Of a stretch of DNA of 64,000 nucleotides, positions 49,087 through 60,282 are shown one piece after another. The position numbers and the translations under genes are program-made. The notes beneath the pieces were generated by a model that did no database searches, had not been told where the DNA came from, and was given only the letters and a program-made list of their open reading frames with translations. Positions within the stretch are counted from its first letter, which is position 1. Each line of letters starts with the position of its first letter. Source of the stretch: Bryoerythrophyllum caledonicum (lineage: Eukaryota; Streptophyta; Bryopsida; Pottiales; Pottiaceae); assembly GCA_963971425.1 (NCBI GenBank), contig OZ020520.1, forward strand, positions 8,784,553 through 8,848,552, read 5' to 3'.

Positions 49087-49780
49087 CATTTGGATATACT
49101 GTATTTGTCATTGCATATTCAATTGAAACACTGGTGTGACTAAAAGGGCCACCAGTAGATATTGCAATACGTACTTCTTCAACAGTTTCATCTTACCATG
49201 GTTACTTCTTCTACACTTTCATCTTACCATTGTATGGAATCCTATAACGGATTATCTAGGATGCTAGGCCTTCTTTGAACACTATAAATTTCTACTATGG
49301 CTCTTTGATTACCATACTTGACTCCAGAAATAGTCCATAAATCTTAATATGAGGCTCACCCTAAACCCTAATAAAATCCTTTGTGAATTATTATTCCTTG
49401 CATTTCAGTACAAAGTGAAAGTAATGAGTATAAAAGTGAAGAAGATAACACTTTGAAACAATTCTTGTGAAAATATCAGGATGCTAAAACTTAGGGATAG
49501 TCTTTACTGATTGAATAAATGCATACTTTGAACATTTTCAATTCAAAACGTGGCTAAAAAATGATTTTCAAATCATCCCAAAATCCTCCTCTCCTTCTGA
49601 ATGTAAAGATGTAGTCCCTAAACAATTCCATTTCCACGGTTATAGGGTAATACATTTTTCACATTAAAAGATAAGACAAGTTTGCAAATAGTTCACTTTT
49701 TATATTTATAGCCATTTAAAAAAAAATCATACCTATATTATCAAGTTCTCAAGAAATTACTACCTATATCTAATATTTAT

Positions 49781-49831
49781 CTGCTCACCGCTCACCGCTC
49801 ACCACTTTCTGCTCACAAAATAGCTTCGCTC
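49781..49831 (-). repeat. Right terminal inverted repeat of MULE-2
   Basis: It starts CTGCTCACCGCTCACCGCTC and ends AATAGCTTCGCTC directly before the duplication at 49,832-49,841. It is nearly identical to the right end of MULE-1. Confidence 0.9.
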
Positions 49832-49841
49832 GCGTCATTCC

Positions 49842-50632
49842 TACCGACAACTTGCCAACTCTTATGTTGGTCTGAATCATCTCTGTGAAGTCAGCTCCGA
49901 CAAGCTCCCAGTATGTGGAATAAAACTCGATCCCCACACCGTCGGGACCAGGTGACTTGCCAGGGCGCATGTCCTCTACAGCTGCTTTTAGTTCTTCATT
50001 TGCAATTGGCGCGCACAAGGATTCCCTCATATTTGCATCAATCTTGATGTTGAGGTAAGCCAGGGTCTTGCGTTCCGCACATTCTGTGCTTGGTGTTGGA
50101 AGACGCACCGAGTAGAGTTGTTGATAAATTGATAATACTCCTGGCAATCTGACTCGAGACCTGAGCTTGAGGACACCAACTGCCCCTCGGTGTTAAACAA
50201 CTCCGTGAACTGCGACGCTGTGGACCTGTTTTTTTGGGAGGCAAAAAATTCCCGAGAACATTTATCTCCCACGTCGATCCACTTGAGTCTGCTCCTTAGC
50301 CTGGCTCCTGCAGCTTTCAAATTCTCAATCTCTTGTACTCAGCTAGAGGCCGAGTCTAACTGGATTTGAGCCAGCAGATCACCTAGATCGAGTTGAAGTT
50401 GCCTATGTGCACCTTCTAGCTCCTTTCTTGTCGTGGCCTCCAGCTGCTGGCCCTCCTGCGCCTTAGTTATGTAGAATCTTTTATAGTAACTCACAGTCCT
50501 CCTGAGTTTCCCGAAGAAGGAGAGGTGTGGATAGCGCTCCCATGTTTGGCGAATGCCATGTTGTACTTCGGGGAAGTTCAAGTACTTGGTGTTCATGACG
50601 TAAGGTGATAGACGTCTCTGTGTAGGTTCCAA
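49842..50632 (-). pseudogene. LINE reverse transcriptase N-terminal part and preceding linker
   Basis: The frame contains MRPGKSPGPDGVGIEFYSTY, the conserved block before the RT palm of LINEs. It runs to the MULE-2 insertion point with GKLSVGMT; the continuation is at 35,283. The linker upstream (50,632-50,150) is rich in charged helical residues (EGQQLEATTRKELEGAHRQL, KWIDVGDKCSREFF) as usual between endonuclease and RT. A stop near 50,340 and a frameshift near 50,110 show decay. Confidence 0.82.
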
Positions 50633-51200
50633 CTACACCTCTCTCCAAACCGGGAGGTGATCCGACAACGATGAGTCACCGAGGATGTGGTAAGTGTTGT
50701 ACGTGGCGGGTGGACAAGCCCCAAGAAACGTGTATGTGCGATTGAGTCTTGCAAGCACACGTCGCTTGTGACGTCTTCTTCCATCCCACGAGAACCTTAT
50801 ACGACTTCCATCAGGAAACTCATCTTCAACTTTGAGAGCATTCTTCAGCTCGTTAAAGAGCTGCTTCTCTTCCACTGACCAATAGGAGTCGCAAAGATTG
50901 GACTTGTCTTCCTTGGTGTCTACAAAGTTCCAGTCTCCGGATAATATCCATCTGTAACGGCGGGGAAGTGTTTGAAGCAGCTCATTCCAAAGTATGCACC
51001 TCTCTGCTGAAACGTGAGGACAGTAGATATTGAGCACGCCTATATCGCCTATGGGAGACCCAAGAGCGTTACCCATTGTGCGCATCCTCCTTGCGAGCTT
51101 CCTTGATTACCAATCAGGTGAGATAACTTAGGAGATATCCACATCCCTATACCGCCGCTCCACGCACCCTCTTTGTTACAAAGAGGGTGCGTACAATAAT
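50633..51200 (-). pseudogene. LINE APE-type endonuclease domain
   Basis: The open part at 51,085-50,633 shows LSGDWNFVD, the Asp-containing block, and ends in SSLSDHLPVWREV, whose Ser-Asp-His is the catalytic signature of AP-like LINE endonucleases. The upstream part near 51,150 (GAWSGGIGMW) belongs to the same domain but is separated by a stop. This domain nicks target DNA to prime reverse transcription. Confidence 0.8.
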
Positions 51201-51223
51201 GGACTTGTCTCCAACTCATTGTT

Positions 51224-51908
51224 CTAGCCTTGATCTCTTAACCATTGTCTGTAGACCGATTCGATGATGGCGGGCGCAGGGGCTCTGCTCTTCTTATTTG
51301 GACCACCTGAGAATTCCTGCGAACCTTGAGCGTCTATCATCTCGAGGTTGAGCTCATCCAACTCTCTCCGTGACTGGTGAGAGTTCTCACCTACTAGCCA
51401 TCTAGTGAGTGGCCTCTCCTCCAAGGCCAGTGGGTATTTTTTACTTGGATTTGGATTTGTCCACCTTTAGAAGCGCAGTCTATGCCGAGTAGTTCCTTGG
51501 ATTTAACACAGGGAGCCCGTTGGTCCTATCTGGCGTTGAGAACCCGGCTATCGTGTACGCGGCTGCTGCTGCGCTGGCTCTACTTGAGGTAATATCCAGC
51601 GCACCTAAGTCCGCCGAGGACCCTGTGTCCTGATCTTCCATACGAGTTGCCTCAAACATGTCTACTATTGGTAAACTCTGGGGCTGGGCCAACAAGACAT
51701 TGATTACGCTTGCTGCCAGCCGAGTTCTCTGATTAGTCTGAGGTTTCCTCGATTTTTTGCGTTTCTCCTTTCCCACGCCCGTGGCATGCATATGTACTTC
51801 CAGACTCCTACGCAGTTCCCTCACTTGGACGCTCTCCCACTTTTTAGAAAATGATGCAGCGCCCTCTTGGTTACGACCCAGTGGTCCAGTTGTTACTGTA
51901 TCGGCCAC
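51224..51908 (-). pseudogene. Possible LINE ORF1 or upstream ORF fragments
   Basis: Two short frames lie 5' of the endonuclease: 51,908-51,480 (142 residues, with a basic KEKRKKSRKPQTNQRTR stretch) and 51,424-51,224 (66 residues). Neither has a domain I can name. The basic stretch and location fit an ORF1 RNA-binding protein, but this is positional inference. Confidence 0.4.
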
Positions 51909-51999
51909 TAGTGCCTGTCTCTGTGGTCCGACTGCAGGAAGTAATGTCGTGTTCTTCAGTGGGGAGGAGGCGGTAGCATTTCCTCGGTAGGCAGGGCGT

Positions 52000-52729
52000 C
52001 GGGACTCTTCGATTCGACTTGTATTGTAGGACCTAGTGTCGGGCCAGCAGGTACGGCGGCCATCCTCTATTCAAGCCTTGGTAGCGGTCGCTCATGTGGA
52101 GCCTGTTTCGAGATGTGCACCGCTGAGTCATGGGTCTCTCCTAAGCCTTGTGGTCTCAGCTGATGCCTTGTTTGGTGTTTTTGTAGCGCACGGCACTTTG
52201 TGGGATTCCGTTCCCACATGGTGCCGGAAGTTAACCTTAATTTCCGGCCAAAACAAAAAAATTAGTTAATTAGTTATGATAGTTTGTGCTAAGATACAGC
52301 CAATAGTCTTGAGGTAGGAATAAAGTCGGATAAACCTGACTGCAAACCCTAATTAAGCCTATAACTCTCCAAAGCGGAGCCGGAGCAGTTACCGTAATTC
52401 CGGGTGAGTTAGTTATCCGGAACTGTCAGCCGGAACTGTCGCCGTCAAGCGTCATCATGATGCCATACTAACAGCCAGACTACTTAAGGCTGGGGTTTGG
52501 TGGGATACTCTTTCTTCTCACTTCGTCTTCCCATGTCTAGGTTTTCTCTCTTTCTTTTGCTCTTGCTTCCTCTCTCATTCTTACGGTTTTCCGAATCGCT
52601 TGCCGTTAGGGTTTGAAACATGGACGCTTAGAACGGACGTGCGTCCGTTAGGGAGGGTTTTTGTGAGGTTGGTGCGTGCAGGGACAACCTCGAGAGACTG
52701 TGAGGTTATAGGAAGTTCTCATAAAATCT
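52000..52729. other. Junction between LINE 5' end and gag-like unit B
   Basis: No supported gene. From about 52,200 the sequence (GGTGCCGGAAGTTAACC, then CCGGAACTGTCAGCCGGAAC) has the CCGG-rich character of the gag-like family leader, so the boundary probably lies near 52,150-52,230. The plus-strand frame 52,036-52,269 is not convincing. Confidence 0.35.
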
Positions 52730-52735
52730 GTGCCG

Positions 52736-54769
52736 ATGGCAAAGAAGAAGAGGACAGATAGAGATGGGCGCGGCCGGAGAGACGAGGAGCCGGCAGTTGC
52801 ACTGCCACCTTCAACTCGCGTTCTCCCGGAGATACCAAAAGACCCGGACGAACTCAGCATGTTGAAGAATAGTCTAAAATATATGGGTTGTGAGGGTTTG
52901 CTCGAGGTTCCGTGGGGCATCTGGGAGGAGATCTATGTCCGGGAACTTGTCGGGATGCCGGACGAGAAGTACAAGGGGTTAATGACAGCCCATCCGGAAG
53001 TCTAGGGAGTCCAAGAGTAGTCTCAAGCCTACGACTTCCGAGCGGGTCGCACCAAGGTGGTGGAACGGCGCGACGAGTTTCTAGTAGAGGAATTCGGAGG
53101 ACCAGCAGACCCGAAGGATGGCTACAACCTCCCAGACCTTTGGCACCTGGATGCCCAACTTGTGCTAGGGTTTTTAAACCCTCTCTTCCATCCGGAAAAG
53201 CCGAAGCGGGTGGTGGCAAAGTGGGCCTGCACTTTCCTCAGAGCACTTCGGGGGAAGATCGTCGTCGACTGGGGAACGTTGATGACCGACCTTATCAACC
53301 AGCTCGTGGCCAATCTTCAGAAGGTGAAGAAATCAGCAACACCTCTGGCCTTGTATGTGGTGCACCTTTATGCTCACCACCAGCAGCTGACCCAGACGGA
53401 AATCCGGCAGTACGATGAAGTCTTATGGAGGGGACAAGTCAGAGGAAGAGGAGTCCAGAAGGAAGGGGATTGTGCCGGAAGCAGCAACCACAGGCACTCC
53501 GGAAGGCCGGAAGGCTCCCAAGAGACCTCGGGGGAAGGAGCCCGAGACGGAGAGTCCGGGCATACGCAGCTCCTCTACATCATCCGGAGAAGACGAGTCC
53601 GGACCTTCAGAAGGGACCAGCCGGAAGAGGAGAAAGGTCAACAAAAACGATTCCAAGGGTCAGCTTAAACTGATGGATGAGCTCACCCGGGATATTGACC
53701 GGAGAGTTGGGCTCTTAAGGAGATCAACTACATCATCACCACCAGCGTAGAGCAAATATTCCGGAGTCTGGACGTCGACCGGCTAGAGGACGCCATCAAC
53801 AGGGTGGAGGAACTCCGGAACCGGGAGACGGATGAGAAGGCGCTGCATACACAAATCTCCACCATGTACAAGGCTAATACGGAGATGGAAAGGAAAATAA
53901 AGCATTACCTTGCCGAAGCAGCCCTGGCCGTGACGGCCCGGAAGATGGCCGAGGCGAAGGCCCTTGCTTCCGCAGCGGCCCTAACGGAGGTCCGGGCGGC
54001 CTTGCAATTCCCGGTCGACGTGATCAACCGGAGCCGGCTCTTCACCGAACTGGTGGAGAAAAAAGACAAGATCACTAGGGCCAATATCATCCGGTTTCTC
54101 CTAGACCAAGCGGAGAAGATGGGTCGGACCTGGGAACAGATGAAGATGTTGGTTGACAACGTCACCACGGAGCCTCCGGAAGACCCAGCAGCACCTGGGC
54201 CGGACTGCACCTCGACATCAACACGGACCGCAGCCCTTCCGGAACCTCCGGCCAAGTCAACACCAGCTCCGGGCACCTCAGTGAATCTGGAGTCTCTCGA
54301 CACTCCGTCACCTCGAACACCAACGGCGGGAATTGTACTTCCTAATCCGAGTACGAGTGAGATCCTGAAGACCCTTCCGGATCTCCTGTCGCCATCAAAC
54401 ATGCGTCTGCCAGATCCTCCGGCAGAAGGCAATCTTCCGGTACTCCCCAAGTCTGTGTCCCAGAGGTTGGCGTCCCGACCGAGGAGTCTGTTTGGAAGTT
54501 ATAGAGACCTGGTCAAGGAGACCAAGTCAGCTTCCGCGATGGAAACGCCAGCACCCCCGGTCCCACAAGGGTCACCAGAACAGCCCCGTCCACCGCCGGA
54601 CGCCAGGACTTCGAGGGCTGCTGTTCCTCCAGCGACCGGACCATCGACCCGGAAGACCGACCTTTCGCCTGCAACGTCGAAGAAGGCAAAGGGCAAGTCG
54701 CGTGTTCCGATGGAGATTTCCCCTTTCCACCGGAGTGGGAGAAATCGGGGCCCAAGTGCTTCGACTTAG
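52736..54769 (+). pseudogene. Gag-like coiled-coil protein, copy B
   Basis: This is the homologue of 23,548-25,428 in the opposite orientation. It starts MAKKKRTDRDGRGRR with a Met at 52,736 and continues through DELSMLKNSLKYMGCEGLL to a stop near 53,004. The frame resumes with DEFLVEEFGGPADPKDGYN, FHPEKPKRVVAKWACTFL and ALYVVHLYAHHQQL. A shift near 53,430 leads to the acidic and basic region, and another near 53,740 to a coiled coil (ELRNRETDEKALHTQIS) followed by a Pro/Thr/Ser-rich tail with TAG at 54,767-54,769. The family is unknown to me. Presence in two places in one window, with similar flanks, suggests a retroelement Gag. Confidence 0.55.
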
Positions 54770-54772
54770 GTA

Positions 54773-55495
54773 GTTAGGTTTTAGATTTCTTTTGCTTATT
54801 TTTCTTAGACTTAGACTCCGGATCAGCAGCGACTAACGATGGGGCCCCAAGTGCACCCGGTTGCTGACGGAGTCGACTGTCCGTTTTGGTAAGATAGAGT
54901 AGGAATTCTGGAGACGGAACTGTTCCGTGATTTGTGGATCTGAGATCTGATCTAGAACTTTTCCGGATTTCTCGGATCTTTTAGATAAGATCTAGCGAAC
55001 TTCCTGTAGATGGCTAGAAGGAAAGCTAAGTTTAGAAGGACTTAGTTAATACTTAGTGGTGAGGTTTTGTCAAAAACCTTTCATCTTGTCTTTCTCACTT
55101 GGTAATATAACACCATATTCGTTATATTGGGAGATTTAGCGACTCCCAAATTAACACATGTAGATCATAAGACCTAAAATGCACATCTAAACTCCACAAT
55201 ATAAAGGGATATGAGTTTCCATTAAATTGGGAGGTAATGTTCACTACAAAAATCCCTAAAAACATGAGTACTACGGATAACATTACAAATCTAACTATAA
55301 TATTGAAAAGAAGAACACATTGGTCGACACTTCTTTCATACCACTTGTGCATTGTGCTCATTGAATATGAATATCTAAATATTCACACACGATCCTATTA
55401 ACCTGGATAACCCCATGCTTCAAGTTATCTAAAAGTGAGCTAAATGACGGACAAATATCCACTTGTAACGAATTAGCTAAACACATTTTGATGAG
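54773..55495. other. 3' flank of gag-like unit B and AT-rich spacer
   Basis: No gene. GGGGCCCCAAGTGCACCCGG near 54,840 is a G/C-rich word in the position of a polypurine tract or LTR start, but without a second copy I cannot say. From 55,100 on the DNA is AT-rich. Confidence 0.3.
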
Positions 55496-55800
55496 CCTTT
55501 TTTAATTTAAAAGAATTTCAGTTTAACTTGTGGAATACACATTGGCTAAAAAAATATGTAACGCGTTTCAAATGATGATGTTCAGAAGTGGAAAAACAAA
55601 TGCACACACCTTAGTTTACTTTGAACTAAAGTGTCCCCATCACTTAGAAGTGTAATGAACTCAAAAAGGCAATTCCACACACTTTAGCTCCACTTGACCT
55701 AAAGTGCGCACCATTACTAAGTGCAGTGAACTAAATAAGAAGATTTGCTCACACTTTAGCTCTACTGGAGCTAAAGTGTGAACCAGCATTTACTATCTAT
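55496..55800 (+). repeat. Left iteron module flanking the DUF7869-type transposase gene
   Basis: Three degenerate palindromic units occur, such as CTTTAGCTCTACTGGAGCTA near 55,756 and CTTTAGCTCCACTTGACCTA near 55,692, separated by ACCATTACTAAGTGCAGTGA-type spacers. The module is repeated in the same orientation at 61,590-61,960. It relates to the perfect palindromes at 59,217-59,665. Confidence 0.75.
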
Positions 55801-56089
55801 CATTCACCATGAAGGCAATTATTGGGATTATTGGTTTCAAGATTAGAAGCAATTGACGACATTGTTATTTAAAAAAGAAAATAAACCATACTGCAAATTA
55901 TCACCGGTACGCAAAAACATTAGAGAATATTTCATAGCAATCATTGGCATCACATATGGTCGTACAGAGTGTAATCAAATACAAATATTATCTATAATCT
56001 TAGCACCAAGAGATCTAACCAAACTACATGAAGTATTAAGCAGCAGAATCCAAAATCTAGGAAAAGGAAAGTCCATTCATCTAAGTCCA

Positions 56090-58921
56090 CTACGACTCGG
56101 ACCTGGCAAGTGCTTCCAAGGAGGCCTTGATAATTGCTATTTGCCCCTTCGGAATTTTTGTAGTTGAATCTTGCACATGACCTCCATCCCTCTTTGAAGA
56201 CCTAGGTTTCCATGCTGTCAAGATTGAATTGGTACTCTCCCACGTTATGGCTATCCCCTTTTCAATTGTCCAGCGAAGGTTGCAATCTGTATCCCAATCT
56301 TTATAGAACTTCATAACATCCCGATCGTGCGATATAGGGCGGAAGAATTGGATACGCACGGTGTTTGGCATATCCGGGTTAGAATTAGGATCTGAAATTG
56401 CTTGAGCAATCCAAAATGGGCGCTCATCCCCATCACAAGGCCGCAATGCAACAAAATAGCCAGCAAAAAAATCACGACCAGCTCTAAAAGAAGGAGGTGG
56501 ACGATCGCGTCTCTGACCAACAAAATGCTCATCTTCACGGTACTCCTCGCGAACCTCACCCTCCGCTGAGAACTCATCTTCAATGGCATGGGCAATTCGC
56601 GTTGTTGGCCAAAAGCCGTCTTCCAATAATATCGACGTATCCATTGGAAGGGCCAGAGCATCTCTAACATCGCGCCAATAGTACGATAGCGGCTCAAAAC
56701 GCGAACGGGCTTCAACAGACTCCCCCGACGATTGCTCCCAGTGATCGATGAATCCTGAAAGTCCCTTCACCACCTCATGGAGATGCCGCATCGTAGAAGG
56801 CTTCAATGCATCAGGTTCTCCGCGAGGCCATAAAGACCTTCCTTTAGAATCCTCCTTCCACAATTTGATGCCACTACCTTCTCCTCCCTTAGGAAGCCAA
56901 TCCTCATCATGACAAAGGATTCTATACTTCATTACCGGAGAACCACTGGAATCCACATAAAACTTGAACTGATGAGCCTTCGTATGACCCTGCAAAGCTT
57001 CATCACCATCCGCAATCATATCCCCAATGAACTTCTTAAAGTCAGGAACCTCTTGAATAAGATGCGGGATTGTGGGAACACTCTCATTTTTCATGAACGA
57101 CCTCATGAGCAAAGGAATGGTTGGAAAACTCTCCTTCCTCAGTGTCATACTCCAACGTCCAAATAATGCATCTATATCATCATGTGTATAACCAACTAGC
57201 ATAAAATTAACATATACCTCGCGGAAAATGCGTTTTGCCACAAGGAGAGACCAAAAACAGAAAACAAATCTATTTTTGTTATCACCAACTGCATTGTCCA
57301 TTTGCACGTTCAATATTGGAGGCAAAGGCCTCCCTAAAACAGGGACATCTGGAATTGGCCCTAATGGATCCAAACACATATCTGCACCTCGTAATACCGC
57401 CGCATACAATGGATGAAAACTAGATTCTGGAAAGAGTTGCCGGGAAGATGACTTTGGAGGCGCCTCCAGGTCACGCAATAGTTTTGCAAACGACCCGACC
57501 GTGTAATTGGCATCATGAGAGTATAAATCAAGGCCGTAATGGGCGTAACGTTGGTCCACATGACCATGGGCAAGCATACCAGTGACTGCAAGAGGCAACT
57601 TCATAAGCCCATCTAAGTGCTTTGTTTTATGTGAAAAAACTGGGGAGGCGGTCTTTGAGTGATCCATCTTATCATGCATGATGGTTAGAACCTCCAGGGG
57701 CGACGACTTTGATCGAAATCGGTTCAGATAGTACAAGTCCCGATGTGCAAAAGCAGAATCGATGTGAACCTGCATCTTCTTTTGCCATAGCAGTGATGCT
57801 TGTGTTCCAGGTTGAGTAAGCTTCTTCTGATCCTGGTATTTGTCACACGTAGAACAACGAGCAAAGTTGTCTCCACCTTTCTTGGCATAGTACTCAGGAA
57901 AGCTCACTCGCCGAATCGTGCTCAAGCTTGAGGTTGAGATTGGCGGCAATCCACAATCAGCGAGATGATCATCAAGAAGCGGTATCTGATCCTTCCACTT
58001 GAAACTTGAAGGTAAGACCTTTGCCACAGCCTTCTCGCCAGATACGAGAACACGAGACTTGTGAGGCATGTGGTCCGCATGTCTATCGAGGATGGCTCCA
58101 AGAGCGGCAGTAGCCACAACCGTATGACCTCTAGGCTTACGCAAACCGGTATTCCCATGGTGTTGAGCCGCATGACCAGCGGTAGCGTCCTTCGCATTCC
58201 GATAGAAAGTACTCGAACTTACACCCATGATTTTCATCCAAGCATGGGCACAAACGTCCACACCCTCTAGAGTCACAACCTTCCTACCCGAAGAGTTTCT
58301 ATGAAACTGTCTATGAACGTCGAGTTTGATATGATTTCTAAACTGCACAATGGTCTCACTGTACAAGCGCGTCCGAAGGGCTTTTATTTTATCTCTAGGG
58401 TAGTGTTGAACACAGTTTTGAGAGCAACAACTATTGCACGCAACTGCGTTAATGGAATGAGGAGTCATGACGAATTCAGCATTCCTGGACGCTGTTGGAC
58501 GAGCATTCCTTGAGGAATTGTCGTATGAACGGGAGCTCCCACCTAGAGGTCTGTTATGCTCAACCAACCAGACATTGTAAACGTCCCTAAGGCAATGATG
58601 GAAGAGACTCACACCGTTTAAGAAGACTTGTTGAATAGGCCAGGACTTAAACGAGTATCTCCATTCATCAGGAGCTTCCTCTTGAATAAAAGTACTGGAC
58701 ACATGTACTACAACATTAGAATCCCCAAGAGGAACAGAGGAACCTAGAATTGCACTAGACCGGACATTCCGAACCAACCCCTCCGCAATGCGAACACCAA
58801 AACCATTGTGAAGCAAAACAGTCATCCCGACCCAGAGACGGCGCAGAATAACATCAAACTCAGGAAGGTCTGGGTTAATGGGAGCGTCAACATGAACATC
58901 GTCGCCCTCCGAAGACGACAT
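56090..58921 (-). CDS. DDE-like transposase of the DUF7869 type, intact
   Basis: The start is set at the Met at 58,921 (MSSSEGDDVHVDAPINP), 943 codons; the same frame is open upstream to 59,158, but TGCAG just before this Met looks like a splice acceptor, so a leader intron is likely. Cys clusters (CNSCCSQNC; CSTC) lie in the first half. The central part has three acidic blocks, LTIMHDKMDHSK, LNVQMDNAVGDNKNRF and LVGYTHDDIDALFGRWS, the arrangement of an RNase H-like DDE/DDD nuclease. This resembles the family labelled DUF7869, as I recall it, which occurs as putative transposases. Near the C-terminus FWIAQAISD and VRIQFFRP suggest a small beta-barrel reader. No stop or shift is present, so this may be the most recently active gene in the window. 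Naming is by recall, not a search. Confidence 0.72.
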   Translation of the reverse strand: MSSSEGDDVHVDAPINPDLPEFDVILRRLWVGMTVLLHNGFGVRIAEGLVRNVRSSAILGSSVPLGDSNVVVHVSSTFIQEEAPDEWRYSFKSWPIQQVFLNGVSLFHHCLRDVYNVWLVEHNRPLGGSSRSYDNSSRNARPTASRNAEFVMTPHSINAVACNSCCSQNCVQHYPRDKIKALRTRLYSETIVQFRNHIKLDVHRQFHRNSSGRKVVTLEGVDVCAHAWMKIMGVSSSTFYRNAKDATAGHAAQHHGNTGLRKPRGHTVVATAALGAILDRHADHMPHKSRVLVSGEKAVAKVLPSSFKWKDQIPLLDDHLADCGLPPISTSSLSTIRRVSFPEYYAKKGGDNFARCSTCDKYQDQKKLTQPGTQASLLWQKKMQVHIDSAFAHRDLYYLNRFRSKSSPLEVLTIMHDKMDHSKTASPVFSHKTKHLDGLMKLPLAVTGMLAHGHVDQRYAHYGLDLYSHDANYTVGSFAKLLRDLEAPPKSSSRQLFPESSFHPLYAAVLRGADMCLDPLGPIPDVPVLGRPLPPILNVQMDNAVGDNKNRFVFCFWSLLVAKRIFREVYVNFMLVGYTHDDIDALFGRWSMTLRKESFPTIPLLMRSFMKNESVPTIPHLIQEVPDFKKFIGDMIADGDEALQGHTKAHQFKFYVDSSGSPVMKYRILCHDEDWLPKGGEGSGIKLWKEDSKGRSLWPRGEPDALKPSTMRHLHEVVKGLSGFIDHWEQSSGESVEARSRFEPLSYYWRDVRDALALPMDTSILLEDGFWPTTRIAHAIEDEFSAEGEVREEYREDEHFVGQRRDRPPPSFRAGRDFFAGYFVALRPCDGDERPFWIAQAISDPNSNPDMPNTVRIQFFRPISHDRDVMKFYKDWDTDCNLRWTIEKGIAITWESTNSILTAWKPRSSKRDGGHVQDSTTKIPKGQIAIIKASLEALARSES

Positions 58922-59216
58922 CCTGCATTCCAATAAGATAAATATTAAATAATCCTGCCAAATCAGAATGGGTGAATACCTTGTAGGAATAGACATCAAT
59001 GAAGAAGCATAGGAAGTAGGAAAGTAAGCTCGCATCGAGGTAAGGTATGGCGCTTGAAAAGAACTTCCAATCGATTGAAGTGACATTGTAATACAGTCAA
59101 ATTTAGCTCGATTCGAGGTAAACACACATAGTATTATATGACAAGAATGCAATTTCATGTGATTAGTTTACATCCAAAAATAAAATAATCTCATCCTTGA
59201 CAATGACATTTTAGCC

Positions 59217-59665
59217 CGGCCCGACCTAAAATGTTGACTATTAGACGGTATGACAATTTATCTCGAGTCGAGGAAAACAAATATAGAAAATAAGGTATGA
59301 CAGTTCAGCTCGACTCGAGCTAAACTGTATTAGCTAATATCTGATGACAGTTTAGCTCGAGTCGAGCTAAAATGTATTACCTAATATCCTATGACAATTT
59401 ATCTCGAGTTTAGGAAAACAAACATAGAAAATAAGGTATGACAGTTTAGCTCGACTCGAGCTAAACTGTATTAGCTAACATCTTATGACCGTTTAGCTCG
59501 AGTCGAGCTAAACTGCATCACCTAATATCTGTTGACAGTTTAGCTCTAGTCGAGCTAAAGTGTAGACAATAATATGTATTGACAGTTTAGCTCGAGTTGA
59601 GCTAAACTGTAGATAGTATACTAGAATGACAGTTTAGCTCGACTCGAGCTAAACTGCCCTTCCGT
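59217..59665 (+). repeat. Array of palindromic TTTAGCTCGA/TCGAGCTAAA iterons
   Basis: About nine units of 50-60 bp contain TTTAGCTCGA and its reverse complement TCGAGCTAAA around one central C or G, usually preceded by TGACAG. Two units are degenerate (ATTTATCTCGAG). The array lies just upstream of the DUF7869-type gene and would be suited to binding a dimeric protein. Related, weaker units occur in both flanking modules. Confidence 0.9.
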
Positions 59666-60282
59666 GATTCTCGGCGTCATTTTCGGGATTCGTTTGGGAA
59701 AACTCTTCAGCCAATGAATCTGTCTCTTAGTATTCTACAATCCAAATCTTTGCGTTAGCCGTGAAGATACTCGTACTGATGCTTCAAAATCATAGTAGCA
59801 ACTGGAACCAGCGCAATAACCCTAAATACTATCACATCCTAATTGCTAGAGTGCACAGAGAATGCAAGAAGTATACATTGTGTACCTTGTGAAGAAGACA
59901 ACCAGTGCGTTGTTGCCTCGCGCAAGCGCCCTACTCAACCGTGCACAACCTATAGATGTTGCCCACCTCAACCTCCGACAGTTGTACTACCTCCAAGCCT
60001 CTCCACAACAACCTTGCACAGCAAACAAAGTGAGAAGGAAAAAATGAAGAAAGTTTTTGAGGATCGGCGAGGTCACTGACGGACACACGACCGTTTCAGA
60101 ATTGGCAGGAGGAAACTTCAGATTTGGCGGGAGGAAACTTTTCCACAGCCCCTGAAAAACTGCAAATTCGAAATCTGAGCGGGAAATTGAATCAACTATT
60201 TCCCGGTTGACTAAAATAAGGAAGAGTACCTACCTCGAATTTACTCGCACATGCGAATAATATACACGGTTTTACTGTAACG
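59666..60282. other. Non-coding region
   Basis: Short frames near 59,843-60,079 overlap each other in different phases and have no recognisable content. A duplicated phrase, GGCAGGAGGAAACTT and GGCGGGAGGAAACTT, occurs near 60,105 and 60,125. Confidence 0.3.

Larger units (their letters stand above)
35294..49831. mobile_element. MULE-2: second Mutator-like transposon with the same gene pair, inserted in the LINE
   Basis: The 14,538 bp element begins GGGGAATGCTATTTTGTGAG and ends AATAGCTTCGCTC, with inverted repeats at 35,294-35,337 and 49,781-49,831 and a 10 bp duplication. It carries the ParB-methyltransferase-like gene on the minus strand (44,665-36,191) and the transposase on the plus strand (45,373-49,086), the same layout as MULE-1. 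Both genes contain stops. A satellite array lies in the largest intron of the minus-strand gene and has no equivalent in MULE-1. Because it interrupts the LINE, it inserted after the LINE did. Confidence 0.93.
32149..52000 (-). mobile_element. LINE retrotransposon, split by MULE-2
   Basis: In transcription order the minus strand gives an ORF1-like fragment (51,908-51,480), an APE-type endonuclease (about 51,200-50,633), the N-terminal part of a reverse transcriptase (50,147-49,842), then MULE-2. The rest of the RT (35,283-34,409), further ORF2 sequence and a zinc-binding RT-associated domain (33,080-32,805) follow. A run of 19 T at 32,149-32,167 is the poly(A) tail read on the opposite strand. 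Several stops and frameshifts show decay. The 5' end near 52,000 is approximate, and I could not find a target-site duplication. Confidence 0.85.

Noticed and set aside
55244-55260. CACTACAAAAATCCC as the end of another CACTA element
   Set aside because: No inverted partner was found; the nearest similar word, near 56,150, lies in the DUF7869-type coding sequence.
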